Assembly (NCBI GenBank): GCA_951828515.1
Contig: OX639992.1
Coordinates: 496,001-560,000 of the forward strand
Direction: 5' to 3'
Length of the DNA: 64,000 nucleotides
Source: an uncultured Poribacteria bacterium
GTDB lineage: Bacteria; Poribacteria; WGA-4E; WGA-3G
The notes beneath the pieces are model-generated. The model was not told the origin of the DNA. It saw nothing but the letters and a program-made list of their open reading frames with translations, and searched no databases. This document shows positions 16,389 to 24,942 of this stretch, one piece after another. Position 1 is the first letter of the stretch. Each line of letters opens with the position of its first letter. A program made the translations under genes and the position numbers.

Positions 16389-17102
16389 CTACAAACTTTC
16401 GTCATAGGTTGCGGGGGTGCGCAATTTTTGAATAATCGTCTCTGGCTGCTGACTGCGAAAGATAGCGGTGCCTGCGACGAGAATCGTTGCCCCTCGATGA
16501 ATTGTAAGAGGCGCGATTTCTGTTGTTACACCACCATCAACGGAGATGTCGAGAGGTTGCGTCATCTCCTGAACTATTTGATGTAACGTTGCTATTTTTT
16601 CGAGTGTACCCGGTTGAAAGGATTGCCCCCCGAACCCAGGCTCAACACTCATTGGTAGGACTAAGTCAACGTCTGAAAGGTAAGATGTGACCGCCGAGAC
16701 AGGTGTCCTCGGACAAAGTGCCAACCCCGGTTTAATTCCGTGTGCTCTGATCGCTGAGATGACTTCGTCCGGTTTATCGGCACTTTCGATGTGAAAGGTA
16801 ATGAAATCTGCCCCTGCTGCCGCAAGCGCGTCGATATAGCGAAGCGGGTGCGTCACCATAATGTGGACATCAAAGGGGACATCTGTGATCTCGCGAACAG
16901 CAGCGATAAAGGGTGGACTGATAGCGAAATTTGGAACAAACTCGCCGTCCATCACATCAAAGTGGAGTAGGTCTGCTCCAGCCGCGACGATGCGTTCAAC
17001 CTCTTCACCCAGACGACTAAAATCTGCGGCGAGTAATGAAGGCGCGATTTTAGGAGTAGAAATTTGTAATCTCCTTGTAGGGTCGACGGGACCTCGCCCC
17101 AT
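16389..17102 (-). CDS. rpe: ribulose-phosphate 3-epimerase
   Basis: A TIM-barrel epimerase of the pentose phosphate and Calvin pathways. Motifs: IAPSLLAADFSRL, LLHFDVMDGEFVPN (metal His/Asp), DVHIMVTHPL, VEPGFGGQSF and DISVDGGVTTE. As drawn from ATG 17100-17102 there is a 13-residue N-terminal extension (GRGPVDPTRRLQ) encoded by repeat-like DNA. The natural start is probably ATT at 17061-17063: AAGGAG lies 7 nt before it and it yields (M)STPKIAPSLL, the family N-terminus. Confidence 0.93.
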   Translation of the reverse strand: MGRGPVDPTRRLQISTPKIAPSLLAADFSRLGEEVERIVAAGADLLHFDVMDGEFVPNFAISPPFIAAVREITDVPFDVHIMVTHPLRYIDALAAAGADFITFHIESADKPDEVISAIRAHGIKPGLALCPRTPVSAVTSYLSDVDLVLPMSVEPGFGGQSFQPGTLEKIATLHQIVQEMTQPLDISVDGGVTTEIAPLTIHRGATILVAGTAIFRSQQPETIIQKLRTPATYDESL

Positions 17103-17139
17103 TATCTATGACGCAAGTTGCCATTTATTTTTAGATATA

Positions 17140-17205
17140 GCACTCCGCTGGAGTGCAAGGGCTTGAATAGACCGTTTTCTATAGACATATCACCCCTACG
17201 GGGTG
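17140..17205. repeat. two short palindromes upstream of rpe
   Basis: GCACTCC-GCT-GGAGTGC (17140-17156) and CACCCC-TAC-GGGGTG (17191-17205), each a compact stem with a 3-nt loop, in the gap between rpe and the PASTA gene. They could be repeat-family members or part of a transcription stop. Confidence 0.6.
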
Positions 17206-17263
17206 GGGAAAGTGCCTGAAAAACCTTGTTGGAACGCCCAAGATTTGTTATCAGTAACTTGGG

Positions 17264-18241
17264 TTATCTATAAAGCACTTCAGGTAATTTTTCACCATTT
17301 TCGTAGACTATCACCCGCGCTTTGCCAAAGACACGGACCCCCTTCTGTTCCAAATCAATCACTGTACCGGGAGCATAGCGTTGATCCACCTCAACGCGCT
17401 CACTGTAGTCATCAATTATAACAATTCTGACGTGCCGTGAAAGTTTCCCTTCGTCACTAACGGTATGTATGAAGGGTAAGGGTCTGCTGATGTTTTCAGT
17501 CGTCCCGTGCACACCACTGATTTCGAGTAGGATGCGGTCTCCGGTTCTCACCATCACGCCGCCTACAGGTTCGTGCGTGATAACTGCACCTTGCGAGATT
17601 TTAGGGTGTGAACTATATTCAGTCTCAATCTTTAGTCCTACTGATTCCAGTACAGCAATCACATCGGCAGCAAGCTGACCTTGGAAATTCGGGAGTTGTA
17701 CCACTTGTGGTCTCGGTCCGCGGCTGACTAAAAGGTTTACAGAGCTACCGCGGCGTTGCCCTCCGCCTTCTGGAGGTGTTTGTGCGATAACAGTATCCTG
17801 TAGATAATCTTCGGAATGGACGAAGGCTATCCGATTCGGACGAAACCCAGCAGTTGCGAGCGATTCAAAAGCGGTATCCCGCGATCTGCCAATGACGGAG
17901 GGAACAGGGACTAACTCAGCTCCTATGCTAACTGTGATTTCAACGGGTTGATATGATTTTATTCTAAAGTTCGCCTCTGGTTTTTGTGAGACGATTTCGC
18001 CCTTGGGCGCGTCGCTACTCGCCTCTTGAATGGCTTTTGCGGGCTGTAACCCTGCCTCATCAAGAATCCGCACGGCTTCATAGTAGCTTTCGCCGGTAAT
18101 GTTGGGAACAAGCACTTCTTCGGTCCTGACCCAACTCGGAATAATGACAAAAATGGCTAACGCTCCGATGATACCCAGGAAAATCAAGAGATAGAGGAAA
18201 ACCTTGAATGATGCAAATAGGGTATTATTCAGGCTATTCAT
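17264..18241 (-). CDS. membrane-anchored PASTA-domain protein
   Basis: 325 residues. One N-terminal membrane helix (VFLYLLIFLGIIGALAIFVI) is followed by three PASTA domains of about 70 residues: VPNITGESYYEAVRILDEAG, VPSVIGRSRDTAFESLATAG and LPNFQGQLAADVIAVLESVG. The C-terminal 75 residues are not recognised. PASTA domains bind peptidoglycan or beta-lactams and usually follow a Ser/Thr kinase or a PBP; here there is no kinase or transpeptidase domain. Probably a periplasmic cell-wall sensor or scaffold. Confidence 0.85.
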   Translation of the reverse strand: MNSLNNTLFASFKVFLYLLIFLGIIGALAIFVIIPSWVRTEEVLVPNITGESYYEAVRILDEAGLQPAKAIQEASSDAPKGEIVSQKPEANFRIKSYQPVEITVSIGAELVPVPSVIGRSRDTAFESLATAGFRPNRIAFVHSEDYLQDTVIAQTPPEGGGQRRGSSVNLLVSRGPRPQVVQLPNFQGQLAADVIAVLESVGLKIETEYSSHPKISQGAVITHEPVGGVMVRTGDRILLEISGVHGTTENISRPLPFIHTVSDEGKLSRHVRIVIIDDYSERVEVDQRYAPGTVIDLEQKGVRVFGKARVIVYENGEKLPEVLYR

Positions 18242-18416
18242 GTTTTAATTATCCCTTGCGGAGAAATAACGTGGGTTCTGTGTTTGGCATGCCTTCCTCA
18301 TATCCGCTCTCCATTACATTACGAGCTACCGGTTTTGAGACTATCTTAAGACGTACCCTTTGTGAGAGGAAAACCTCTTAACCGACAACCGACTGCTAAT
18401 TAGGCAGTGCGAAAAC

Positions 18417-19355
18417 CTAATAATTAAAACATTCGCCTGTTTGCAATTGATAACCGTTAATAAAATCGTGTGCCTCCATAGATTTTTTAGTTGCGGGTTG
18501 GATTTCCAACAATTGGAGCGTTCCTTCCGCTGTGGCAACGAGCAGTTTTCGTCCTTCGACGATTTCAAGGGTTCCGGGTTGTAAATCAAGTTTCTGCGGA
18601 AGTGGCTGACAACGGACAATTTTCAGCCGAAGTTTCTCCCGGAAGAAAGTATAAGCACCGGGCCAGATTGCTGTCCCTCTGACTAAATTGTGAATCGTGG
18701 TCGCCGGTTGATTCCAATCAATGTGCCCAATTTCCTTCGTCAGCCGCGGTGCATGCGTCGCTTCTGCGTCGTTCTGTGGGACTGCCGATGGTGGTTCCCC
18801 GTCCGGTATATTGGACAAACATCGGACCAACTGATCAGCACCGAGTTGTGCCAACTGTTCTGTCAATGTGAAAGCAGTATCCTCATCTCGGATCGGGACT
18901 TGGTCTGCAGAAATAATATCGCCTGTATCCTCACCTGCATCCAGTAACATAAGCGTTACACCTGTTTCAGTTTCGCCATTAATGAGTGCCCACTGAATTG
19001 GAGCGGCACCGCGATACTTTGGAAGAAGGGAGGGATGCAAATTGATAGTGCCACAAGGTGGAATATCCAAAACGGTTTGTGGGAGAATCTGTCCAAAGGC
19101 AGCAACTACAATTACATCCGGAGCGAGATGTTTTAGGGTTCGCACAAAGTCTGGCTTTCTCACCTTTTCAGGTTGATAGACAGGTATGCTCTGTTCTGTA
19201 GCAACTACTTTGACGGGTGGTGGACTGAGCCGTTTTCCACGTCCGCTCGGTCGGTCAGGTTGTGTGACGACACCGATGAGTTCAAATTTGTGGGAGATGA
19301 GTCGTTTGAGTGCTGGAACGGCAAACTCACTGGTCCCCATAAATAGAATACGCAT
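18417..19355 (-). CDS. fmt: methionyl-tRNA formyltransferase
   Basis: 312 residues. It formylates Met-tRNAi with 10-formyl-tetrahydrofolate. N-terminal RILFMGTSEFAVPALKRL, then VVTQPDRPSGRGKRL. The catalytic signature is NLHPSLLPKYRGAAPIQWA with Asp in LLDAGEDTGDI. The C-terminal tRNA-binding domain includes IHNLVRGTAIWPGAYTF. Normal length and start. Confidence 0.96.
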   Translation of the reverse strand: MRILFMGTSEFAVPALKRLISHKFELIGVVTQPDRPSGRGKRLSPPPVKVVATEQSIPVYQPEKVRKPDFVRTLKHLAPDVIVVAAFGQILPQTVLDIPPCGTINLHPSLLPKYRGAAPIQWALINGETETGVTLMLLDAGEDTGDIISADQVPIRDEDTAFTLTEQLAQLGADQLVRCLSNIPDGEPPSAVPQNDAEATHAPRLTKEIGHIDWNQPATTIHNLVRGTAIWPGAYTFFREKLRLKIVRCQPLPQKLDLQPGTLEIVEGRKLLVATAEGTLQLLEIQPATKKSMEAHDFINGYQLQTGECFNY

Positions 19356-19541
19356 GAGAAATGGTTATCAGTTGTCAGTTCGGTTTCCTTCGGAAACCTT
19401 TCAGTTATCAGTAACGTGTATTGTGGAAATCCTTCAGTTATCAGTTTTAGATCTTCGGGCATCGGCGAATATCCATTGTAACAACAATAGAAAACACAAC
19501 TGCCACAAGCGTCTCTTCACCGACAACCGATAACTGCCAAC

Positions 19542-19677
19542 TATAGTAAAACCCATAATTAAGTTTACACTCTGTAATGCGGCGAGGTTAGGGGGAAACG
19601 CCCTATCAAAAACACCTCGCCAGCAATGTGGGTTTTGTGTTTTCAAGAGCGTGCAAGTATTTTCGGGCTTTACTATA
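19542..19677. mobile_element. MITE-like element, TATAGTAAA family, type B
   Basis: 136 bp with ends TATAGTAAA/TTTACTATA and the nearby GGGC/GCCC match, and an internal GGCGAGGTT/ACCTCGCC palindrome. It is identical over its whole length, by eye, to the copy at 53265-53400. Its right end touches the stop codon of the next gene. Confidence 0.88.
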
Positions 19678-20244
19678 TTAAAAGCGGATCTGAATGAGCG
19701 GCACAACGAAACCGACAGACTGCTTATTTTTCCACCTATTTAGCCCTTTATCCAGCGAATCCTGTAGCGACCTATTCCTATATCTGGCTATATGCGGACT
19801 GGTTTCGGACAACCGTGTGAGCGTTTCCCCTACAGGCTCCTCACCTTCAGGCAGTGGAGGCGTTTCTGGTTCAGGCACAAGCGGCGCGGATCGGTCAACA
19901 TTACGAGTATGCAACCAATCCCATACACCGATAAATACAGACAATGAAGCAGTACCGATGCCAATGATGCGATAGTCCGCTGGGGACAATTCAGGCGCGA
20001 ATTTATTTTCACGTAACATTTTTACCATGCGCATCACTACGTAACTGTGAATGGCGGTAAACGGTATAGAACTCAAAGTAACGATCTCAAACCGTCGCAA
20101 AGCACTTTCGCTATATCGCTCGGGTTCCGTCTGTTCTGTCTCCGCTTCAGGAGATTCGGACTGAATTTGTGCCTTCGCATGTGGAATGACTAAGGAAAGA
20201 AAGATTAGGTTAAGCAAGAAAAATCGAACACCGAATTTACACAT
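19678..20244 (-). CDS. secreted or outer-membrane protein of unknown function
   Basis: 188 residues with a signal peptide (FFLLNLIFLSLVIPHAKA) and two hydrophobic segments (IVTLSSIPFTAIHSYVV; IIGIGTASLSVFIGVW). The C-terminus is FVVPLIQIRF: alternating hydrophobics and a final Phe, as in outer-membrane beta-signals. The stop codon lies directly against the MITE at 19542-19677, so the last codon or stop may have been changed by the insertion. I do not recognise the family. Confidence 0.6.
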   Translation of the reverse strand: MCKFGVRFFLLNLIFLSLVIPHAKAQIQSESPEAETEQTEPERYSESALRRFEIVTLSSIPFTAIHSYVVMRMVKMLRENKFAPELSPADYRIIGIGTASLSVFIGVWDWLHTRNVDRSAPLVPEPETPPLPEGEEPVGETLTRLSETSPHIARYRNRSLQDSLDKGLNRWKNKQSVGFVVPLIQIRF

Positions 20245-20309
20245 TTTTAATTATGTCCTTCTGGTCCGCTCTCCATTGGTTTCCGATCGCCACAAAAAAT
20301 GAGGAAAAG

Positions 20310-20813
20310 TTATGTTTCCTGATTTTGATCGCGGTTTTGAAAGAGGTAAACAATTAACATCCCTGCCCCAATACATACAGAAATATCCGCAACGTTAAAA
20401 GTGGGCCAAAAGAGTCCTTTATCGGCTATGCCGAATTGAAGGAAATCGACAACCTCTCCGAGATAGAGACGATCAACGAAATTTCCGACAGCACCACCGA
20501 GTAGAAAACCGAGAGCGACTTGCATCCAACGGCTCTCTCTGAATCGAAGATAATAGGCGAAAATGAAGGCTAAAGCGACAATAGTAATAAGAATAAGTAA
20601 GACCCTGTGTCCAGCAAGTACACCAAAAGCCGCCCCTGTATTCCTATCGTGCCGAAGGTTGAAAAAGCCGGGAATAATCGGAATGACCTCTGTGACCTGC
20701 GCGATATGGTTCCGCACGAGCCATTTACTCCCCCAATCTACTATCAACACTGGAATCGCCACACCGATTACGGGTAGAAGCGTCTGCCATGTATTTTTTT
20801 TAGCATCCTGCAT
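20310..20813 (-). CDS. lspA: lipoprotein signal peptidase
   Basis: About 167 residues from MQDAKKNTWQ; AAGGA is 9 nt upstream of this ATG, inside the end of the IleRS-like gene. Four membrane helices. The catalytic Asp pair is in GNFVDRLYLGEVVDF and FNVADISVCIGA, and the family motif RHDRNTGAAFGVL is present. It cleaves prolipoproteins such as the one at 12.8 kb. It overlaps the upstream gene by 14 bp; ileS-lspA adjacency is common in bacteria, which supports the identity of that neighbour. Confidence 0.94.
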   Translation of the reverse strand: MQDAKKNTWQTLLPVIGVAIPVLIVDWGSKWLVRNHIAQVTEVIPIIPGFFNLRHDRNTGAAFGVLAGHRVLLILITIVALAFIFAYYLRFRESRWMQVALGFLLGGAVGNFVDRLYLGEVVDFLQFGIADKGLFWPTFNVADISVCIGAGMLIVYLFQNRDQNQET

Positions 20814-23535
20814 CGTGGGCATCCTTAAGCACCTCCCATTCCGCTTTTGCATCATTCGTCTCTATATCGGAAACATGCAGAGTTTGCCCGATAATAGGTG
20901 AGAGAAGGTGCCACTGATTCTGAAAGATGCTATGGTTACCAGTTACACCGTCTGTAGAAATGAGATGATAGAAATGTTCTGCCAAAAAAGGAGTCAAGGG
21001 TGCCAAGCGTTGCACGAGCGCAGTCGCGATTTGCGATAAGGTGGCTTGTGCCACCGGCACGGTTTTAGCAGGACGCGATTCCATAGCGCGGACATAAAAA
21101 CGAAGATCATCGTCGCAGAAATCGGTTATCAGCGTCCACATTTCATAAAAATCCCCATTTTGGTAAGCCTGCTGTACATTTTGTAAAAGTTGAGCAGTAA
21201 CAGTTATCGCTAACGAATCAATCGGAAGAATTTTATCGGTAGCGACGGCACTTACCCCCTCTATTTGCTGCGCTTTTAGATGAGTAGGTGTTTGTGTATT
21301 AGCGGTACTGTTTTTAATTCCTCTCTTGTCGCTATGTTTCTCGTTTTGATGCTTCTCCTGAGATATATCTCCGGATTCTTTTTTCTTTCTCCTTCGAGAA
21401 TCTTTCCCAAAATCGTAGAGATGATTACTGATCCCTTCTAATAGTTCCTGCAATTGCTGATATTGAACAAGGTAACCCTCTGCGAGTTTGTCAAGCCGCT
21501 TGGGATTGACCTGCTCTGTTCCGACATTAGGCGTTATTGCAACCAGGCGTGTGACATCAGCTGGATATTTGTTGAGAAATGCGTCTTCGATCTGTATTTC
21601 TCCGCCAACTTTCGGTATTGTATTAAGCTTTAGTTGCTTAAAAGGTTGACTTTCTTTAATTGGACGGCTTCTGCTAAGTGCGGCGGAGATAACACTAATC
21701 TCGGCTAACCATTTTGCCCATTTTGAATCGGTTGTGTCGGTTTGCGGTACAAACATAACACTGGTGTGCCCACCGAGCGGTTTCTTGAAATCAGAGTTGT
21801 CAATGATTTGAAGTAAATTAGCGAAATGACTATCAATCAGAGTAGCTTCCTTGCGGAATTCACTTGAATTACAGTTCAGACACCGTGTATCGACAGGTAA
21901 AAGTTCCTCAACGCTCAATCGGAACCAGAATTCAAATCCTCGTTGTATAGAATTCCGGATCGCATTGAGAGTATTTTTATCCGTAAGCGGCTCATCACAC
22001 TGGTCGCAAAGGAGGATTGGAAGCGGCATTCCCCATTGCCGTTGTGCGGACACCTGTAAATCTCCGAAATTGAAGACAGCGTTTTGTACATCGCGAATAT
22101 CTTTATGATCCGTGCCGCCGTAATTATCCCAATATTCTTGGGCATTAAGGAGCTGGGTAGTGGCGTGGTTTTCGGAGATAGAGAACACCCATTTCGAACA
22201 TGGACGAAACACAGCCAATTCTCTACAGCGTGGACAGTGAGGCTCATGCATTTCGCCTTTTTGTGTTCTGAGGAGATAGCCACATTTTTCCAATTGCGGG
22301 ACAATAAATTTCTCAGCATCAAACAGATACAGACCACACAATTGCCCAGCTTCCTCGGTGAACCTTCCGGTTTCATCAAAAACAGGCATCGTATTCATGT
22401 TTAACGCATGGGCGATGTTGTAACTCGGTTGATGATGTGCCGGATTTAAGGGCATAACACCGGATTCTAACGGAGACATTGATTTGTCGCTGACAGCGTC
22501 CGCCGCCACGGTTTCAGGAATGAGTGTAATCTTTAAGTCTTTTGAAGGGAATAGTGGATGCGCGACAGCGCATTGCGCGAGTTCAACGGCTTTGATTTCC
22601 TTGACAGTTTTCGGTTTGGGTTGTCGTTTTGGAAGGTGCTTCGTAAAGTGTTTGAGCTGCGATTCCGCAAAAAGCAGGTATTCATCTTGCCATTCGGTGA
22701 GCCAATAGGTGGTATTGTTCGTAATTCCAAGTTCAACTATCCCTGCTATTTCCCAGAGGTGTGGCATCTGGAGACAGAAGAAAACATCAATGCCAAATTC
22801 CTCCAATCCAACATTGAAAGGAAACTTTACGTAGCCATTCAAGGTATGCGTCGGTATTTGTAGGAGGTTCGCTTCATTTATCGGCACAGTGCAACTGGGG
22901 CACCATGGACTCAACTGCGGTAGGTCATGCAGATAATCAGAATCTCGGAGCCGACTAATAAGCGCAATAAGCCTTGCTTCCTGTCGCGATTCGAGGGTTT
23001 TCTGTGAGGTATCCCAATCCGCGAAAATGCCGAGCTGATGGAATTTCTGTTTCTGGACTTCTAATTCCTGTTTATGGCGTGCGCGACAGCGCTTTCGGAG
23101 GACAGATAACTTAATCGGTGTTTTAGACTTTGCCGCCTCAATGACGTATTCTTCAATCCAAAGGGGATAGGTCTCCCATGCAGGCACGTATGTGACATGA
23201 TGCCCTTGCATTAACTCTGCTTTAAGGAAAATGTCCTGACAAACTTTTCTACAAAGGGTGTTAAGAGTGAGTGCATCGACCGAGGTGGGCATCTCGCGAA
23301 GGACATAGTTCTCTGTCGCGGAGGAATCGCGGAGCTGCGTAGCGTTCGTCTTGCCTGCGTTCCGTTCTAGCGTGTTAGATTTTTTGCTCGCGAGGGGGTA
23401 TACATTGGTGTTCCCCCAAATTTCCAGAACGGCGTTTTCCCTTTCGCTGTCTGTCAACTGAGGTTTCTCTTCCGGCTTCGCGGATTTACCCCGTTTACGG
23501 GTCTTGCTTTTTGTGGCGGAATTTCGTTTTCTCAT
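20800..23535 (-). CDS. degenerate isoleucyl-tRNA synthetase-like protein
   Basis: 911 residues that follow the IleRS plan (YVPAWETYPLWIE for YVPGWDCHGLPIE; PVFDETGRFTEEAGQL; RQWGMPLPILLCDQC; an anticodon-binding domain with RLAPLTPFLAEHFYHL). The catalytic motifs are gone: the HIGH region reads DALTLNTLCRK (about residues 87-97) and the KMSKS region reads KVGGEIQIED (about 642-651). Four CxxC pairs remain (WCPSC, HCPRC, LCDQC, RCLNC). A basic N-terminus (RKRNSATKSKTRKRGKSAK) and a charged insert near 711-740 are unusual. No frameshifts over 2.7 kb, so it is probably expressed, but it should not activate isoleucine. Confidence 0.8.
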   Translation of the reverse strand: MRKRNSATKSKTRKRGKSAKPEEKPQLTDSERENAVLEIWGNTNVYPLASKKSNTLERNAGKTNATQLRDSSATENYVLREMPTSVDALTLNTLCRKVCQDIFLKAELMQGHHVTYVPAWETYPLWIEEYVIEAAKSKTPIKLSVLRKRCRARHKQELEVQKQKFHQLGIFADWDTSQKTLESRQEARLIALISRLRDSDYLHDLPQLSPWCPSCTVPINEANLLQIPTHTLNGYVKFPFNVGLEEFGIDVFFCLQMPHLWEIAGIVELGITNNTTYWLTEWQDEYLLFAESQLKHFTKHLPKRQPKPKTVKEIKAVELAQCAVAHPLFPSKDLKITLIPETVAADAVSDKSMSPLESGVMPLNPAHHQPSYNIAHALNMNTMPVFDETGRFTEEAGQLCGLYLFDAEKFIVPQLEKCGYLLRTQKGEMHEPHCPRCRELAVFRPCSKWVFSISENHATTQLLNAQEYWDNYGGTDHKDIRDVQNAVFNFGDLQVSAQRQWGMPLPILLCDQCDEPLTDKNTLNAIRNSIQRGFEFWFRLSVEELLPVDTRCLNCNSSEFRKEATLIDSHFANLLQIIDNSDFKKPLGGHTSVMFVPQTDTTDSKWAKWLAEISVISAALSRSRPIKESQPFKQLKLNTIPKVGGEIQIEDAFLNKYPADVTRLVAITPNVGTEQVNPKRLDKLAEGYLVQYQQLQELLEGISNHLYDFGKDSRRRKKKESGDISQEKHQNEKHSDKRGIKNSTANTQTPTHLKAQQIEGVSAVATDKILPIDSLAITVTAQLLQNVQQAYQNGDFYEMWTLITDFCDDDLRFYVRAMESRPAKTVPVAQATLSQIATALVQRLAPLTPFLAEHFYHLISTDGVTGNHSIFQNQWHLLSPIIGQTLHVSDIETNDAKAEWEVLKDAHDAGC

Positions 23536-23666
23536 ATTCTATGTACTATTATTTTTGGGATAACTTGCCAATTCGTCACACGGATTTTTGAAGAAGTTAT
23601 GCAATTTCGTGCGAATTGCCTCCCAGTTTTTACTGTATCAAGCAGATTGGGATATCCTTGTGTCTA

Positions 23667-23930
23667 TCACCGGAGTATACGAGCCAAAAATTGTAACAGA
23701 AGGATCAGCACAAAAGGCGAAATGTCAATACCAAGACTCCGAGTCATCGGCCCGAGAGCGTTCCGAATCGGACTTAAAACTGGATCAACGAGGCGACTTG
23801 TCCACCAGTAGAGTTGCCTAACGACTGAATTTTGAGTTCCAGAAACAAACCAAGAAAGTATGGCATTCGCGAAAACTATTATTGTATAAATTTCAAGCAA
23901 TTCACTGATGAACCAAGCGAGCCTATCCAT
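23667..23930 (-). CDS. yggT: YggT family membrane protein
   Basis: 87 residues, typical for YggT: two hydrophobic helices (LEIYTIIVFANAILSWFV and ISPFVLILLLQFLARIL) separated by the conserved loop LVDPVLSPIRNALGPM. It lies just downstream of proC, the usual neighbour. Role not settled; linked in other bacteria to cell shape or osmotic stress. Confidence 0.9.
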   Translation of the reverse strand: MDRLAWFISELLEIYTIIVFANAILSWFVSGTQNSVVRQLYWWTSRLVDPVLSPIRNALGPMTRSLGIDISPFVLILLLQFLARILR

Positions 23931-23959
23931 TATTTGGGTCCTGTTAATTCACAAACTTA

Positions 23960-24844
23960 TTATGTACTACCAAGTTCCTTTGCTCGCTGTGTTGCAGCGA
24001 GGATGGCTTCTGCAAGAGTTGCTCGTAAACCGCCTTGTTCTAAAGCATGTAGTCCAGCGGCGGTTGTCCCACCGGGTGTGGTAACACGGTTCTTGAGCAC
24101 AGCAGGATGTTCCTGCGTTTCAACTAACATCGTCGCTGCCCCTAAAACTGTATGGGTGGCAAGCTTCTGGGCATCCGCCCGAGGTAAACCGACGTGAACA
24201 CCTGCATCCGCTAACGCTTCGATGAAAAGTGCAACATAGGCAGGACCACTCCCACTTACGCCCGTGACAGCATCAAGATGTCGTTCGTCCATCACTAAAG
24301 AGGTGCCACAAGCGTTGAAAATCTGCTGTGCTATTTCAAGATGCTCCTGATTCGCTGCGCTACCAGCCGTTAGTACCGAGATTGCGGCACCCACTGATGC
24401 TGATATATTTGGCATCACCCGAACAATAGGCGGATCGTTGTCAAAGTAGGATTCAAGTGTTGTGGTCGTAACGCCTGCTGCAATGCTAATCAGCCATTGT
24501 GGTGTTGCTAAGGCTTGTGCGATCTGAGGCAAGACATGTGGGACGACCGGAGGCGTGACAGCGCAGAGAATAACTTGAGTATTTTCCACTAAGGCAGCAA
24601 TATCACTGGCACTGTTAGTCCCTTTTTCATCACAAAGCTGCTGGACGAGGACGTTATCAATGTCGGTGACCCAAATCTGTTCTGCGGGGAATACCGTGTC
24701 AGCGATACTTCGGACGATAATGCCGCCCATTTTTCCAACGCCTATTACACCTAAATTCTTAATTATTCCTTGCGGTTCGTTCAGGCAGGTTTCGCTTATC
24801 ACGCGCCTCTCCGTAGAACCGCCCTCCATTTCATAAACACCCAA
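23960..24844 (-). CDS. proC: pyrroline-5-carboxylate reductase
   Basis: NAD(P)H-dependent last step of proline synthesis. Rossmann motif LGVIGVGKMGG, CAVTPPVVPHVL, RVMPNISASVG, VSGSGPAYVALFIEAL and the C-terminal TTPGGTTAAGLHALEQGG are all present. The first ATG gives a 27-residue N-terminal extension containing the translated repeat leader (CLNEPQGI). The expected N-terminus KNLGVIGVG would need ATT at 24761-24763 as start, with GCAAGGA directly before; compare rpe. Neighbours yggT and yggS form the common proC cluster. Confidence 0.93.
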   Translation of the reverse strand: MGVYEMEGGSTERRVISETCLNEPQGIIKNLGVIGVGKMGGIIVRSIADTVFPAEQIWVTDIDNVLVQQLCDEKGTNSASDIAALVENTQVILCAVTPPVVPHVLPQIAQALATPQWLISIAAGVTTTTLESYFDNDPPIVRVMPNISASVGAAISVLTAGSAANQEHLEIAQQIFNACGTSLVMDERHLDAVTGVSGSGPAYVALFIEALADAGVHVGLPRADAQKLATHTVLGAATMLVETQEHPAVLKNRVTTPGGTTAAGLHALEQGGLRATLAEAILAATQRAKELGST

Positions 24845-24942
24845 GCAAAAACACTCCGGTTTCGTTGGTAGTTTAGCAAAAGCGAGGTTAAAAACCCCGA
24901 CAACAAGGTATTAGAATTATCAGAACCCTTTTCAACTGATGG

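Noticed and set aside
19434-19706. Minus-strand frame that matches one at 53100-53411
   Set aside because: The match (TLLKTQNPHCWRGVFDRAF) is the translated MITE, present twice because the element is; not a gene.
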